From UMGS1370 sp963557065 (lineage in GTDB: Bacteria; Bacillota; Clostridia; Lachnospirales; Lachnospiraceae), in contig CAUWCT010000014.1 in the NCBI GenBank assembly GCA_963557065.1, forward strand, positions 1 through 37,892: a stretch of 37,892 bases of DNA. The letters are read 5' to 3'. Position 1 is the first letter of the stretch. The number at the start of each line of letters is the position of its first letter. The position numbers were made by a program, and so were the translations under genes. Positions 1-8,897 of this stretch are shown here, piece after piece. Below the pieces are notes generated by a model, which ran no database searches, was not told the origin of the DNA, and saw nothing but the letters and a program-made list of their open reading frames with translations.

Positions 1-2
1 GC

Positions 3-86
3 ATACAGACCTTGGAGAGGGTCTATAAATACTACTACTTTATAATACGAGGAGATAAAAACTATGGCAAAGCAAGCTACATTTAA
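3..86 (+). other. possible 3' end of an upstream sugar permease gene
   Basis: The third frame is open from the window edge to a TAA at 84-86 and reads IQTLERVYKYYYF before the permease start. MalF-type permeases, usually encoded just upstream of MalG-type ones, often end in a similar aromatic tail (xxQxxxERxxVYY). If real, it overlaps the next gene by 23 bases. The piece is too short to be sure, and an alternative frame ends at 45. Confidence 0.25.
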
Positions 87-891
87 AAAATGCATTATCT
101 ACACTGGCTTAATTCTGTTAAGCTTTACCATTCTGGTTCCTTTTTTATGGATGATCTCTTCCTCCTTAAAAACCAGCCAGGACGTGTTTTCCGTCCCCAT
201 GAAATGGTTTCCAAAAACTCCCGTCTGGGAAAACTTTTCTGAAATCTGGACCAAAGTGCCCATGCTTTTATTTTTTAAAAACAGTTTTAAATTAGCAATT
301 ATCATTACTTTACTGCAGGTCTGCACCAGCACACTGGCAGCTTATCCCTTTGCCAAAATGCAGTTTCCCGGCCGGGATATCATCTTTTTAAGTTATGTGG
401 CCACCATTGCTGTTCCATGGCAGGTATATATGATTCCCCAGTTCCTTGTAGTCCGCCAATTACACTTAGCAGATACTCATCTGGCTCTTATTTTAATGCA
501 GGCATTCAGCGCCTTTGGTGTATTCCTGATTCGTCAGGCTTATCTTGGCATTCCAAAAGAACTTTCTGAAGCAGCCCGTATTGATGGTCTCGGAGAATTC
601 GGCATTTACCGCACTATTATGCTGCCTCTGGTCAAACCGGCTATTGCTACCCTTGTCATCTTTACCTTTGTAACTGTTTGGAACGATTATATGGGACCCA
701 TGATCTACCTGAACTCTAACGAATTAAAGACGATCCAACTGGGTCTTCGTATGTTTGTTACACAATATTCCGCTGACTACAATCTGGTAATGGCAGCAGC
801 GTTAATTTCTCTGATTCCTGTTGGAGTTCTGTTCCTAAGTCTTCAAAGATTCTTTATTGAAGGGGTTGCCACCAGCGGTTTAAAAGGTTAA
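64..891 (+). CDS. carbohydrate ABC transporter permease (MalG/CUT1 type)
   Basis: This is one of the two membrane subunits of an importer for a sugar or oligosaccharide. The 275 residues fit the family length. Six hydrophobic segments are visible at about 11-31, 76-97, 108-128, 139-157, 192-212 and 242-262. The EAA loop that docks the ATPase lies at about 166-190 (ELSEAARIDGLGEFGIYRTI), with the usual E-A-A and downstream G. The ATG at 64 follows a GAGGAG site eight bases upstream. It is the last gene of its operon in the window; the partner permease and binding protein should lie just left of position 1. Its stop codon overlaps that of the convergent response regulator by two bases. The substrate cannot be read from sequence, but the adjacent YesMN-type pair is a common regulator of such importers. 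Confidence 0.93.
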   Translation: MAKQATFKKCIIYTGLILLSFTILVPFLWMISSSLKTSQDVFSVPMKWFPKTPVWENFSEIWTKVPMLLFFKNSFKLAIIITLLQVCTSTLAAYPFAKMQFPGRDIIFLSYVATIAVPWQVYMIPQFLVVRQLHLADTHLALILMQAFSAFGVFLIRQAYLGIPKELSEAARIDGLGEFGIYRTIMLPLVKPAIATLVIFTFVTVWNDYMGPMIYLNSNELKTIQLGLRMFVTQYSADYNLVMAAALISLIPVGVLFLSLQRFFIEGVATSGLKG

Positions 892-2435
892 GTTTTTCCA
901 ATGTATTCGCTTGGAGTCATCTGCGTGACTTTTTTAAACACTTTGCTGAAGTAGTAAGGATCGTCATATCCTAACATCTGTGATACTTCATACACCCGGT
1001 TATTATTTTCAAGCAGAAGCTTTTGAGCTTCCTTCATTTTCACTTCTGCCACATAATCAGAAAATGATTTCTGAAGGACTTTTTTAAAAATTCTGCTTAA
1101 ATAGCTGGGTGTAATTTCCAGTTTATCTGCAATTTCATTTAGCGACAACTTACTAAATCGATTATCATAAATGTATTTCTGTGCTCTCTTTACCTTATAT
1201 CTAAAAATTTCTCCAGTGTCATTTTCTCTATAAGATGCAAGACACTTCTCCATTTGTTCTGCCCATGCATGCAACCCATGCTGGTCCCAAATCGTGTTCC
1301 GCCATTCTTCTTTTGACAGATACTCTCTTCCAAAATACTGCCTCATATAAGCGCAGACCCCCGGATCAGATCCTTCAATCTCTTTTAAAATTTCCCATGA
1401 AAAATCCCAGCATTCTTTTTTGTCTCCCTTTTGCTCCAAAAATTTTTTGAAAAGCGCAAAAAAGCCTTCCATGCCTTCCGCAAAATCCGATTCCCGAAGC
1501 ACCTGTTCCAAGTGCGCTTTCAAGTAGGAAATGCTCAAACTGTTTTCATAAAAATGGACACTCTGTTCCGCCCCGCTCATATGGTAGGAAATACTGGTAA
1601 GCGCCTCATCCAGCCCTCTTGACAAGTGTACGATATTTCGATGTTTTGCGCTGAGACCTATGAGACAGTTCTGGTTTAAATACAGCTTAATTCCTGCAAT
1701 CATGGCCTGACATTTAGAAAGAAGCAGTTCTCTGGAAATGGGATGTGTCTCTTCATACTCAAGATAAAAAGCCGCGCTTTTTTCATCTAATACGCATCCG
1801 TAGGCTTCTGCCTCTGCCGGAATCTGTTCTTTGCAAATGTTAATAATAAAATTTTGGGCAAACTCATTCTCTTTCAAAAAGTTCGTTGTTCCTTCCATGT
1901 ATAAAATCTGGTAGACCCGGTTCTTTTCCAAAACGAATGAAGGGGAAATTACCTTTTCCCACATTTCTTTATCCGGATGAAACTTAAGCAGTTCACTGAT
2001 AAATTTTTGCTTAAATACGGAATTTTCTTCCTCTTTCTCTCTCTTCGTGCCCTTCTGTTCTTCTCTTTGCTTTATGGCTTCTTTTAATACAGCAGTCAGC
2101 TCCTCTTCTTCAATATTCAGTTTAATCAGATAATCCATTGCCCCTATTTTCATAGCTGACCGCACCAGTTCAAAATCATTATAACTGCTCAGCACCACAA
2201 ATACAGGAGGATTTTCCTCTTTCATGGCCTCCTTCATCATGGAGATTCCATCCATTTTGGGCATTTTAATATCTGTAAACACAATATCCGGCGCTTCTTT
2301 TCTGATTTTTAAAAGCCCTTCTTCCCCATTGCCGGCCTGCCCTGCGAGCCTGCATCCCATTTCTTCCCACGCAATCATACTCTCAATCCCCCGCCTGATC
2401 AGGGGTTCATCATCCACAATCAGAATACTGACCAT
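888..2435 (-). CDS. two-component response regulator, AraC-type output (YesN-like)
   Basis: This DNA-binding response regulator is paired with the kinase just upstream. Residues 1-120 form a receiver domain with acidic pair D8-D9, phospho-acceptor D55 (DIVFTD), S83/S84 and K105. A long middle linker follows. The last 100 residues hold two helix-turn-helix motifs of the AraC family (LSLNEIADKLEITPSYLSRIFK and a final YFSKVFKKVTQMTPSEY segment). I chose the start MVSILIVDDEP at 2435, giving 515 residues, because the receiver begins there, an AAGGAAGG site precedes it, and it sits one base after the kinase stop. The longest frame would run 26 residues further into the kinase. It likely controls the convergent sugar transporter, which is inferred from position. 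Confidence 0.92.
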   Translation of the reverse strand: MVSILIVDDEPLIRRGIESMIAWEEMGCRLAGQAGNGEEGLLKIRKEAPDIVFTDIKMPKMDGISMMKEAMKEENPPVFVVLSSYNDFELVRSAMKIGAMDYLIKLNIEEEELTAVLKEAIKQREEQKGTKREKEEENSVFKQKFISELLKFHPDKEMWEKVISPSFVLEKNRVYQILYMEGTTNFLKENEFAQNFIINICKEQIPAEAEAYGCVLDEKSAAFYLEYEETHPISRELLLSKCQAMIAGIKLYLNQNCLIGLSAKHRNIVHLSRGLDEALTSISYHMSGAEQSVHFYENSLSISYLKAHLEQVLRESDFAEGMEGFFALFKKFLEQKGDKKECWDFSWEILKEIEGSDPGVCAYMRQYFGREYLSKEEWRNTIWDQHGLHAWAEQMEKCLASYRENDTGEIFRYKVKRAQKYIYDNRFSKLSLNEIADKLEITPSYLSRIFKKVLQKSFSDYVAEVKMKEAQKLLLENNNRVYEVSQMLGYDDPYYFSKVFKKVTQMTPSEYIGKT

Positions 2436-2436
2436 C

Positions 2437-4221
2437 TTATCCTTCCTTCTCATATGGTATTTTGATCGTAACCTTTGTATATTCTCCAGGTACGCTTTCA
2501 ATAAAAAGCCCATACTCTTTTCCGTATGTCATTTGAATCCTGTCCCGTATATTCCGGATTCCGATTCCGTTTAGTCCGCGTCTGTGTTCCTTTTCCTGTC
2601 TGCCGTTTAACACAGCCTCTATCTGTTCCGGCTTCATTCCGACCCCATCATCTGCCACATGAATCAGGATCTCATTCTGTTCCCGTTCCAGGATAATATC
2701 AATCCGCCCTTCCTCTCCTTTGGGCTCGATTCCATGGAAAATCGCATTTTCTATGATTGGCTGAATGGTAAATTTCAGAATATAAGCCTGAGTAATGTCT
2801 TTATCTGTAATCTGATAGTTCACCTGAATTTTTCCATTATATCTCACATTCTGAATCAGAATATAATCGTCGAGAATCGACATCTCCTCATAGATCGGGA
2901 TTTTAACTGCCGTTCCCTTGGAAATATTCTGGAGCAGGCGTCCCAGTGCCCCTGTCATATCACGAATCGGAGTGTTCTTCTGCAAGGTTGCCATCCATTT
3001 AATGGAATTTAATGTGTTATATAAAAAATGGGGATTAATCTGATTTTGCAGTACCTTAAATTCCAGTTCATTGCGCAGTTCCGCTTCCTGTTTCTGTGTC
3101 TCAATCAGTTCCTGTATCTCTAATTCCATATGGTTGATCGCACCCACGATTTCTGCAAACTCATCTTCTTCCACCAATGCCAGATTTCCTCTAAAACCAT
3201 TGCCCGGAACTTTCTTTATGTAATCGCTGATACTGCGGATGGGGCGCAAAAACTGCTTTGTCAAATACATGGCAGTCACGATGCAGGCGCCTGCCGTAAT
3301 GCACATAAACAGCGCCAACAGCCCCATCATCTGACTGGTATCCTTGAAAAAATACTTCATGGAAGAAACTTCAATCTCAGTGAGATCCGTTCCCGGAATA
3401 TGGTAATAATGAAGAATGGAATGCTCTCCACTATACTTTCCCATTATGTTTCCCATATCGCTTTCTGCATTCAGAATTTCCTGTATCACAGGTTCTGCTC
3501 CCAGAGATTCTCCTACTTCTCCTTTTCCTGCATGTCCTACACACTGTCCATCCTTATTAATGAGGAATACATCCTGCTCTTCATTTCCTTCTGCCAGACA
3601 TTTGGAATACATATCATTGGAAAAAACAAGAAGACACCATCCAATGGGCTGGCTGGTTAAATCACTGTAGATTCTGGCGCTTAAGGGAAAAACCCATGTG
3701 TCTTTTACATAATGGTCCCTGCTCAAAACCAATGTCTCTGCATCTTTTTTCCGATAAGTCTCCAGCCATCCTTCTTTAACAATGGCTTCCTTATCCAGCA
3801 AAGAAAAATTATTTCCCATCTGGAATGTAGTTCCATTATCTCCCAAAATTAAAATTTTAAAAATACTGTTCTCAATATTCGCATTAACTGCATATTTCAT
3901 TATATAATTATTAAAATCAATGATGTCCAGTACCTTTTCAGAATCTTCTTCATAGTCTTTTGTAAGAATTTTTTTCAGATTGGAATCAAAGGTAATCTGT
4001 CCCAAAAGCTGCTTGGACGTCTCGATCTGCTTTTCTATATTTAATCCCATATACTGAAGCTGTGCGATTGTAGACTTCTTTGAATGTTCCACAAGTTTAT
4101 TAAATAAAATCCCCTGATAGAACAGACTCACAATCAGCATTGGAAGAAGCCCCATCCCCAAAAATGACAGAATCAATTTTCTCTGAAAACTATGCTTCCC
4201 CACTTGTCCAAATCCCTTCAT
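2437..4221 (-). CDS. sensor histidine kinase (YesM/LytS-type)
   Basis: This membrane sensor kinase phosphorylates the response regulator encoded next to it. It has 594 residues: a first membrane helix at about 15-33, an extracytoplasmic sensor region to about 295, a second helix at about 297-320, then a HAMP linker. The His-kinase box has the phospho-acceptor H398 in NQINPHFLYNTLNSIKWM. The ATPase domain shows the N-box (PIIENAIFHG, N502) and the G1 box DDGVGM at about 534-539. The start has an AAAGGAG site. Kinase and regulator are one base apart and so translationally coupled. The sensor domain is typical of kinases that respond to extracellular sugars; its ligand is unknown. A 165-bp palindromic element lies upstream of the gene. 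Confidence 0.92.
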   Translation of the reverse strand: MKGFGQVGKHSFQRKLILSFLGMGLLPMLIVSLFYQGILFNKLVEHSKKSTIAQLQYMGLNIEKQIETSKQLLGQITFDSNLKKILTKDYEEDSEKVLDIIDFNNYIMKYAVNANIENSIFKILILGDNGTTFQMGNNFSLLDKEAIVKEGWLETYRKKDAETLVLSRDHYVKDTWVFPLSARIYSDLTSQPIGWCLLVFSNDMYSKCLAEGNEEQDVFLINKDGQCVGHAGKGEVGESLGAEPVIQEILNAESDMGNIMGKYSGEHSILHYYHIPGTDLTEIEVSSMKYFFKDTSQMMGLLALFMCITAGACIVTAMYLTKQFLRPIRSISDYIKKVPGNGFRGNLALVEEDEFAEIVGAINHMELEIQELIETQKQEAELRNELEFKVLQNQINPHFLYNTLNSIKWMATLQKNTPIRDMTGALGRLLQNISKGTAVKIPIYEEMSILDDYILIQNVRYNGKIQVNYQITDKDITQAYILKFTIQPIIENAIFHGIEPKGEEGRIDIILEREQNEILIHVADDGVGMKPEQIEAVLNGRQEKEHRRGLNGIGIRNIRDRIQMTYGKEYGLFIESVPGEYTKVTIKIPYEKEG

Positions 4222-4252
4222 ACTACTCCTTTGTATTCCTGTATCCTGTGTT

Positions 4253-4417
4253 CTAGTACAACGAAAACTAAGTTTCTGCTATATTGACGTAGAATAATTG
4301 TTCCATATGCAAGGCGGAGGAATGAGGCGTAGCGGTGGCTACGGCGATTGACGACAACGATGCAGATGGACAATTAGACAAGTCAATATGGCGGTTACTT
4401 GATTTTCGTTGTACTAG
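4253..4417. repeat. 165-bp imperfect palindromic element (MITE-like)
   Basis: The outer arms at 4253-4288 and 4382-4417 are 36 bases each and match with few mismatches; both begin and end in CTAGTACAACGAAAA. The inside continues to fold: TAATTGTTCCATATGCA near 4294 faces the complement of TAATTGTCCATCTGCAT near 4360, and CGTAGC-GGTG-GCTACG forms a perfect small hairpin at the tip (about 4328-4343). The whole element could form one long cruciform or RNA hairpin. Its right end overlaps the stop codon of the YafQ-like toxin gene. It has no coding capacity. Confidence 0.85.
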
Positions 4418-4686
4418 TGTTTAAATAAATCTGAATGGGTACCAGTTCTGTCTAAATACAGTTCATCATCATAAATTTCATAAATCAGTAGCCAATCCGG
4501 TAATATATGGCATTCCTTTCTTCCTTTATAATTACCAGTCAAATAATGATCTTTATTTTTTTCCGGCAGCTTGTCAGGAATTCGCAAAATATCTACAATG
4601 TCTTGAAGCAATTTTAAATCATAGCCTCGTCTTACACATATTTTCAAATCTTTTTTAAACTTTCCGGAACTGTTTAGTTTTAACAT
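4414..4686 (-). CDS. type II toxin, YafQ/RelE family mRNA interferase
   Basis: This 90-residue protein is a ribosome-associated mRNA-cleaving toxin of the YafQ branch of RelE. The conserved residues are visible: H47 (DHYL), H60 and D64 (ECHILPDW), R80 and H84 (RTGTHSDLF), matching the active-site histidines and aspartate known for YafQ. It starts two bases after the antitoxin stop, so the two genes are coupled. Its last codons (KH, stop) run into the right arm of the 165-bp palindrome; family members usually end near SDLF, so the element appears to have supplied the stop. The catalytic set is intact, so it is probably functional. Confidence 0.9.
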   Translation of the reverse strand: MLKLNSSGKFKKDLKICVRRGYDLKLLQDIVDILRIPDKLPEKNKDHYLTGNYKGRKECHILPDWLLIYEIYDDELYLDRTGTHSDLFKH

Positions 4687-4688
4687 AA

Positions 4689-4910
4689 TCAGTCCTCCAG
4701 AAGCATATTAAAAAATTCTTCAGTACTGCCGTTAAAATGTTCACCTGTTCCTTTCTGCTTCATTTTATCGACTTCAGCAAACGCTTCCAGAGTTTCGGCA
4801 TTCGGAATTTCATCTGGAATAGAGGCACCTTCTAAAATCCCCATAATGTAAAACATTTTACTTTCTGGCACTCTGTCTAAAAGCTGATGTGCATATTCTC
4901 TATTACTCAT
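4689..4910 (-). CDS. antitoxin partner of the YafQ-like toxin
   Basis: This acidic 73-residue protein is encoded two bases upstream of the toxin, the usual antitoxin-first order. The C-terminal part is strongly acidic and ends in FNGSTEEFFNMLLED, the kind of tail that wraps the toxin. The N-terminal part could be a small dimerisation or DNA-binding fold, but I see no clear ribbon-helix-helix motif and cannot assign it to RelB/DinJ. An AGAGGA site lies a few bases before the ATG. The role is inferred mainly from position. The pair is expected to repress its own promoter in the 175-base gap upstream, where I see no obvious operator. Confidence 0.75.
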   Translation of the reverse strand: MSNREYAHQLLDRVPESKMFYIMGILEGASIPDEIPNAETLEAFAEVDKMKQKGTGEHFNGSTEEFFNMLLED

Positions 4911-5067
4911 TTTTCAAATCCTCTCTTTCCATTTCATGCAGGCTTTTACGCTTTGTCCACTACAAACAGACACAAGATACATGGCTGATCCGTTACGAAT
5001 TTAAAGCATTTCCAGCCTCTATTTAGTATAAACCATCCACCCACAGATGTACACATATAAATTTTCA

Positions 5068-5085
5068 GGAGGGCATATGCCCCCC
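5068..5085 (-). terminator. GC-rich palindrome at the end of the J-domain/TPR gene
   Basis: GGAGGGCAT at 5068-5076 is followed directly by its near complement ATGCCCCCC, one base past the TPR gene stop codon. On the minus strand it is followed by GAAAATTTAT, which is not a clean T-run. It may be a weak terminator. Confidence 0.4.
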
Positions 5086-7632
5086 TTACATATAAAAACT
5101 GACCTCCTTCATCTTAGCCGCCCTGAGCGTACACTCCGTATCCCCCGGATTCAGTTCCAGAACTTTTTCATAACATTCCAGGGCCTTCTCATACTCTCCT
5201 ATGGCCTCATAATAAAATCCCCGGTTGCGGAAACTTTCGCAGCATCCTTTATATTCACATTCCCTGCAGCGGCAGCGCTCCATCTCTTCCAGAAAGTTGA
5301 GTCCTTTCTCAGTTTCTCCCAGGCAGATATACATCCATCCCAGTTCACACAGCCTTCTGCTGCGGTAAGGCTGATACGAAAGGTAATTTTCTATCTTGAT
5401 CTCTGTCTTTCCTCTATTCTCATACTGAAAGGTCTCAAAAATAATATGCCCATAGTATTGTGCCTTTTCCAGATCCCGGCATCGAAAAAAGAGTTTTGCT
5501 GCCTGCAGCCGGTAATCCCATTGCTCTTTGATACTGAGTTCTTTTGAAAAAATGCTTTCCAAAAAGCCGGCCGCCCGCTTCAGTCCCAGGTTATATTTTG
5601 TATAAAAATCAGCCAGAACACTTAAAATATCCGCCTGCTGCCCGGGAGTTTCTGCATCACAAAGCGCCTGTATCAAGAGACCGATTCCCTCTTCCTTCTT
5701 CCACATATGGTAATAGATGTCTGCACAGCGGGCATAATAATCCGGATGTTTTGTCGCCCGTTCCAGGCAGTTCAGAGCTTTCTCATACTCTCCCAAAAGC
5801 TGGTAATAGCCGCTCATTTTTACAAAAATCTCCCCATCCTCTCTGCCAGAAGATCGCCAAAGTCCTCTTTGACACCACGTAATAGCTGCTTCATACCGTC
5901 CCAAAGCCCGACAGCAGTCTGCCGCATTTTGAAAGAGTTCCGGAATCGAATCCTCTTCATTCATGACAGACAGGGACTGTTCAAACAGTTCCATGGCCTT
6001 CTCCAGTTGTCCCATAGCCCAAAAACAGTTTCCCATGCAGAAATATATATAAGCAGGAAATTCGCCGCAAGCCAGAGCCTTTTCAAAATCCGCTATCGCC
6101 AGTTCAAATTCATACCCTTCTGCATACAAACGCCCTCTGGTTATCAAATCGCAGCCGGCCTCTTCTTTATCTATGACACAGCTTATGTATTTCATAGCTG
6201 AATGATAGTCGTTTTTTCTCCGCTGAAGCTGATAATCATTCCAGTAAATGGAATACAGCCTGCGGCAGGCATCCTGATACGTCTCCTCATAATCCAGACA
6301 TTTCTCATATTCCCTTATCGCTGTCCACACATCCCACTTTAACCCCGTCTTTTCATAGCAGGTTCCCAGCGTGTAGTGGTAGGACGGCTGGGAACAAAAG
6401 GGTTCTCCCGCCTGTTTGTATGCCTCAATGGCCTCTTCATACCGACTCTCATCCGCCAGAACCTCTCCCATAGCCATATGGTACTGACCCCGGTCCGGAT
6501 TTTTCTCAATGGCTTTTTTCAGATGGACAATGGCTTCCTCTGTCTGCCCCATTTCCCTCATAAGCCGGAAAATCTCAAACTCTATCTCTGATGGATCGGA
6601 AAGCAATTCTTTACACTTTTCAATCAAACTCTCGTTGGCACTTTTTATATACCGGGAAAGAGTATCGTTCCACCCATACTGCTCCTTCAGCGTAAAAATC
6701 AATTTCTTCGCAGATGGATACTCTTCCTGATGCAGATACCATCGGATCAGTCCGTCCGCAGCAGAATAATTTGCCGGATTCTCTTCATGAATTTCTCTCC
6801 AAATTTTTCCGGCTTCCTCCCATTCTCCCCCGTTCCAAAAAGCTTCTGCCACCATCAGACGAATATATGTATCTTTGCTGTATCCAAGCAGCAGTTTCCG
6901 TCCAAGCAAAATTCCTTCTTCCGTCTGGCCGGAGACCATCATAAGCCGCATACGCAACACATCCTCATAGGGATGGTAAAGGCCAAAGGCTTTTAATTCT
7001 TCCAGCCTGCGCTCACAGTCCTCATACTCTTCTTCATCCATCTGCTCCCCAATCTCAAAGTAATGACGGATATAGGCGTCCCCGTCCGCCTGCTTTTTGT
7101 CCCGGACTTCAAAAAGATCATACTTTAGAAATTCTTCCTGTTCCATGCAGGAAATCATATACTCCAAAAAACGGGGCGGGAACTTCTCCTCCAGATTGTT
7201 TCTGTCCTCCCGGATCTGGAATCTGTCATCTATCATCTGCCAGATAGTATGGGGAAGATTGCTGTAATTCATAAGATACGACAGAAACGCTTCTCTGGTT
7301 TCAAGAAACGTATCCAGGTCTTCACAAATCGGGACTGACAAAAGCGCTCTCCACTCCTTTTCATCCCGTCTCCTGTCCATATCCTGATAAATCTCATCCA
7401 CCTGATCCAGCCAGAGTTCTATCGGCTTTTTCTCTGCCCACCGGCCTTCCTCTTTCTGATTCCTTTGGGCAAATTCCATTGCCTTCTCATAAGCTGTCCG
7501 CAGCTTCTTAAAGCCTTCCGGATCATCTTCCGGGTGTGTCCTTTTCAGCTTTTTCCTGTAAGCCTCCAAAATGGCCTGCTGATCCTTTGTTTCCGGTATC
7601 TCAAGGATATAAAATATCATTGGTATTTCCAT
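5086..7632 (-). CDS. J-domain-like protein with tetratricopeptide repeats
   Basis: This large cytosolic protein has 848 residues. The first 60 look like a J domain (FYILEIPETKDQQAILEAYRKKL, then RTHPEDDPEGFKKLRTAYEKA), but the HPD tripeptide that stimulates Hsp70 reads HPE. The rest is built of TPR-like helical pairs: repeats such as YEEAIEAYKQAGE, YEKALNCLERATK and YEKALECYEKVLELNPGD are spread from about residue 360 to 840. A cysteine cluster (C787, C789, C792, C797, C798) interrupts the last repeats and could bind zinc. AGGAGG eight bases before the ATG at 7632 supports the start. No Hsp70 gene lies nearby. It is probably a scaffold or chaperone adaptor, but its partner is unknown. Confidence 0.8.
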   Translation of the reverse strand: MEIPMIFYILEIPETKDQQAILEAYRKKLKRTHPEDDPEGFKKLRTAYEKAMEFAQRNQKEEGRWAEKKPIELWLDQVDEIYQDMDRRRDEKEWRALLSVPICEDLDTFLETREAFLSYLMNYSNLPHTIWQMIDDRFQIREDRNNLEEKFPPRFLEYMISCMEQEEFLKYDLFEVRDKKQADGDAYIRHYFEIGEQMDEEEYEDCERRLEELKAFGLYHPYEDVLRMRLMMVSGQTEEGILLGRKLLLGYSKDTYIRLMVAEAFWNGGEWEEAGKIWREIHEENPANYSAADGLIRWYLHQEEYPSAKKLIFTLKEQYGWNDTLSRYIKSANESLIEKCKELLSDPSEIEFEIFRLMREMGQTEEAIVHLKKAIEKNPDRGQYHMAMGEVLADESRYEEAIEAYKQAGEPFCSQPSYHYTLGTCYEKTGLKWDVWTAIREYEKCLDYEETYQDACRRLYSIYWNDYQLQRRKNDYHSAMKYISCVIDKEEAGCDLITRGRLYAEGYEFELAIADFEKALACGEFPAYIYFCMGNCFWAMGQLEKAMELFEQSLSVMNEEDSIPELFQNAADCCRALGRYEAAITWCQRGLWRSSGREDGEIFVKMSGYYQLLGEYEKALNCLERATKHPDYYARCADIYYHMWKKEEGIGLLIQALCDAETPGQQADILSVLADFYTKYNLGLKRAAGFLESIFSKELSIKEQWDYRLQAAKLFFRCRDLEKAQYYGHIIFETFQYENRGKTEIKIENYLSYQPYRSRRLCELGWMYICLGETEKGLNFLEEMERCRCRECEYKGCCESFRNRGFYYEAIGEYEKALECYEKVLELNPGDTECTLRAAKMKEVSFYM

Positions 7633-7713
7633 CGAGTGTTCCTCCTGACTTTTCTGGATAACATATCAATCCTGTATGAAATGCCGTTTTTATTTCCGTT
7701 TCTTCCCAAGAAG

Positions 7714-7741
7714 GTACATCATTTTTTATACCATGATGTAC
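7714..7741. promoter_or_regulatory. 9-bp perfect inverted repeat upstream of the J-domain/TPR gene
   Basis: GTACATCAT at 7714-7722 and ATGATGTAC at 7733-7741 are exact complements around a 10-base spacer. On the minus strand the spacer contains TATAAA, a possible -10 for the gene starting at 7632, though no good -35 is visible. It could be an operator or a terminator for the array upstream. Confidence 0.4.
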
Positions 7742-7838
7742 GTTTGACATAGTGTCTAAATACTATCCTTCTTAATCATAATCTACACTGGAGATTGACG
7801 TATATATAGCTAATTCCTGGGAAGCTAAATTGGAATTG

Positions 7839-8297
7839 TCATGGGCACGAAACTGATAAAAAATATACTCCCGCACAATATGTTTCATCATACTCTAGTT
7901 TGATTAAGTATCCTGTATCAATCAAATATTGATTGCAAACGTCTATTTTTTCTTCAATAGTATCTCTTGTCCCTAAGTCTACATATAAATCATACAAGTA
8001 TTCTTTAATAATATTAAATATTTTTTCAGGAAACTTTTCTTTTAGAAATGCTGTAACTTCTTTGGTAATATCTTCGTCATATCCACCTATCAATAAACTT
8101 TCACCATGTACTACGGAATAGTAAAGGTCGAATACATGTTCATCTAAATCCTTTACATCTACTAAAAAATCCTCAAAATCCCTTAGCCCCTCAATCCTTA
8201 GCATTTCGCTAATAACTGCTGTTTGTGTTTGATAAAGTTTAATATAATTTTTATTTTCAAAAAGTGAATGGATATACTGCTGTTCGTTACATTCCAT
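7839..8297 (-). CDS. hypothetical protein, candidate immunity protein
   Basis: I do not recognise this 152-residue soluble protein. It has no signal peptide or membrane helix, is acidic (for example EIDVCNQYL and KLEYDETY regions), and is predicted largely helical. A GGAG site eight bases before the ATG supports the start. It is the last member of an AT-rich run of small, mutually unrelated minus-strand genes, the pattern expected of an immunity-gene array of a polymorphic toxin system. No toxin is visible, so this role is inference from context only. Confidence 0.6.
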   Translation of the reverse strand: MECNEQQYIHSLFENKNYIKLYQTQTAVISEMLRIEGLRDFEDFLVDVKDLDEHVFDLYYSVVHGESLLIGGYDEDITKEVTAFLKEKFPEKIFNIIKEYLYDLYVDLGTRDTIEEKIDVCNQYLIDTGYLIKLEYDETYCAGVYFLSVSCP

Positions 8298-8389
8298 AGT
8301 TATTCTCCAAATTTAAATTTTGATACGCTTAACTGAATGACAATTTGGAAATTACAGACATAAGATTATAAATTTAACATTTTTATATA

Positions 8390-8878
8390 TCATTTTTTGT
8401 CTATATAGTCCTTAAACATACGCACACTTTTTTCATCTTCTAGAATTTGAGCCAATTTCATAGGAGTTAAACCACATATATTTTGTGCTAATGGATTTGC
8501 TCCCATATCTAATAGTCTTTGTATTAGCCTATATCGCTTATCCCGAATTTCTTTCGAGCCGGCACGATGTAACACTGTCATTAACAATGTTTCCCCGTCA
8601 TTGTTTTTAACATCTATATCTGGATAGCAATCTAAAATCTTATCTAAACATTCCCATTGCATTCCAGTTGCCGCATACACAGCAGCAGTATTCCCGCTTG
8701 CATCTTTAATATTTACATCTATGCCACGATATAATAAGTCATTAAATATTTTAATGTAGCGGTTCGATAGAGCCAAATGCAAATAGCTACGATGATAAAA
8801 TCCAGTATAATTAATATTTGATATTTGTACAATCATATTCAAATATTCTTCGTAGGTTGTTCCATTTTTGTTAATCAT
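8390..8878 (-). CDS. ankyrin-repeat protein, candidate immunity protein
   Basis: This 162-residue protein is made of three to four ankyrin repeats. The recognisable pieces are YLHLALSNRYIKIFNDLLYRG with IDVNIKD, GNTAAVYAATGMQWECLDKIL, DGETLLMTVLHRAG and LIQRLLDMGANPLAQNICGLTPMKLA. Small ankyrin proteins are a known type in bacterial immunity arrays, where they bind a cognate toxin. The ATG at 8878 has only a weak site (ACGAGG, 14 bases upstream), while a strong AAAGGAGGAAG lies further up at about 8915. CTG or ATT codons just upstream in the same frame are possible alternative starts. Confidence 0.75.
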   Translation of the reverse strand: MINKNGTTYEEYLNMIVQISNINYTGFYHRSYLHLALSNRYIKIFNDLLYRGIDVNIKDASGNTAAVYAATGMQWECLDKILDCYPDIDVKNNDGETLLMTVLHRAGSKEIRDKRYRLIQRLLDMGANPLAQNICGLTPMKLAQILEDEKSVRMFKDYIDKK

Positions 8879-8897
8879 ATGGAACAGAATAGCCTCG

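Noticed and set aside
2437..2513. Longer start for the response regulator (541 residues)
   Set aside because: The extra 26 residues lie inside the kinase gene; the receiver domain and a good ribosome site both point to 2435.
4253..4417. CRISPR or transposon end
   Set aside because: There is a single palindrome with no spaced direct repeats and no transposase or cas gene in the window.
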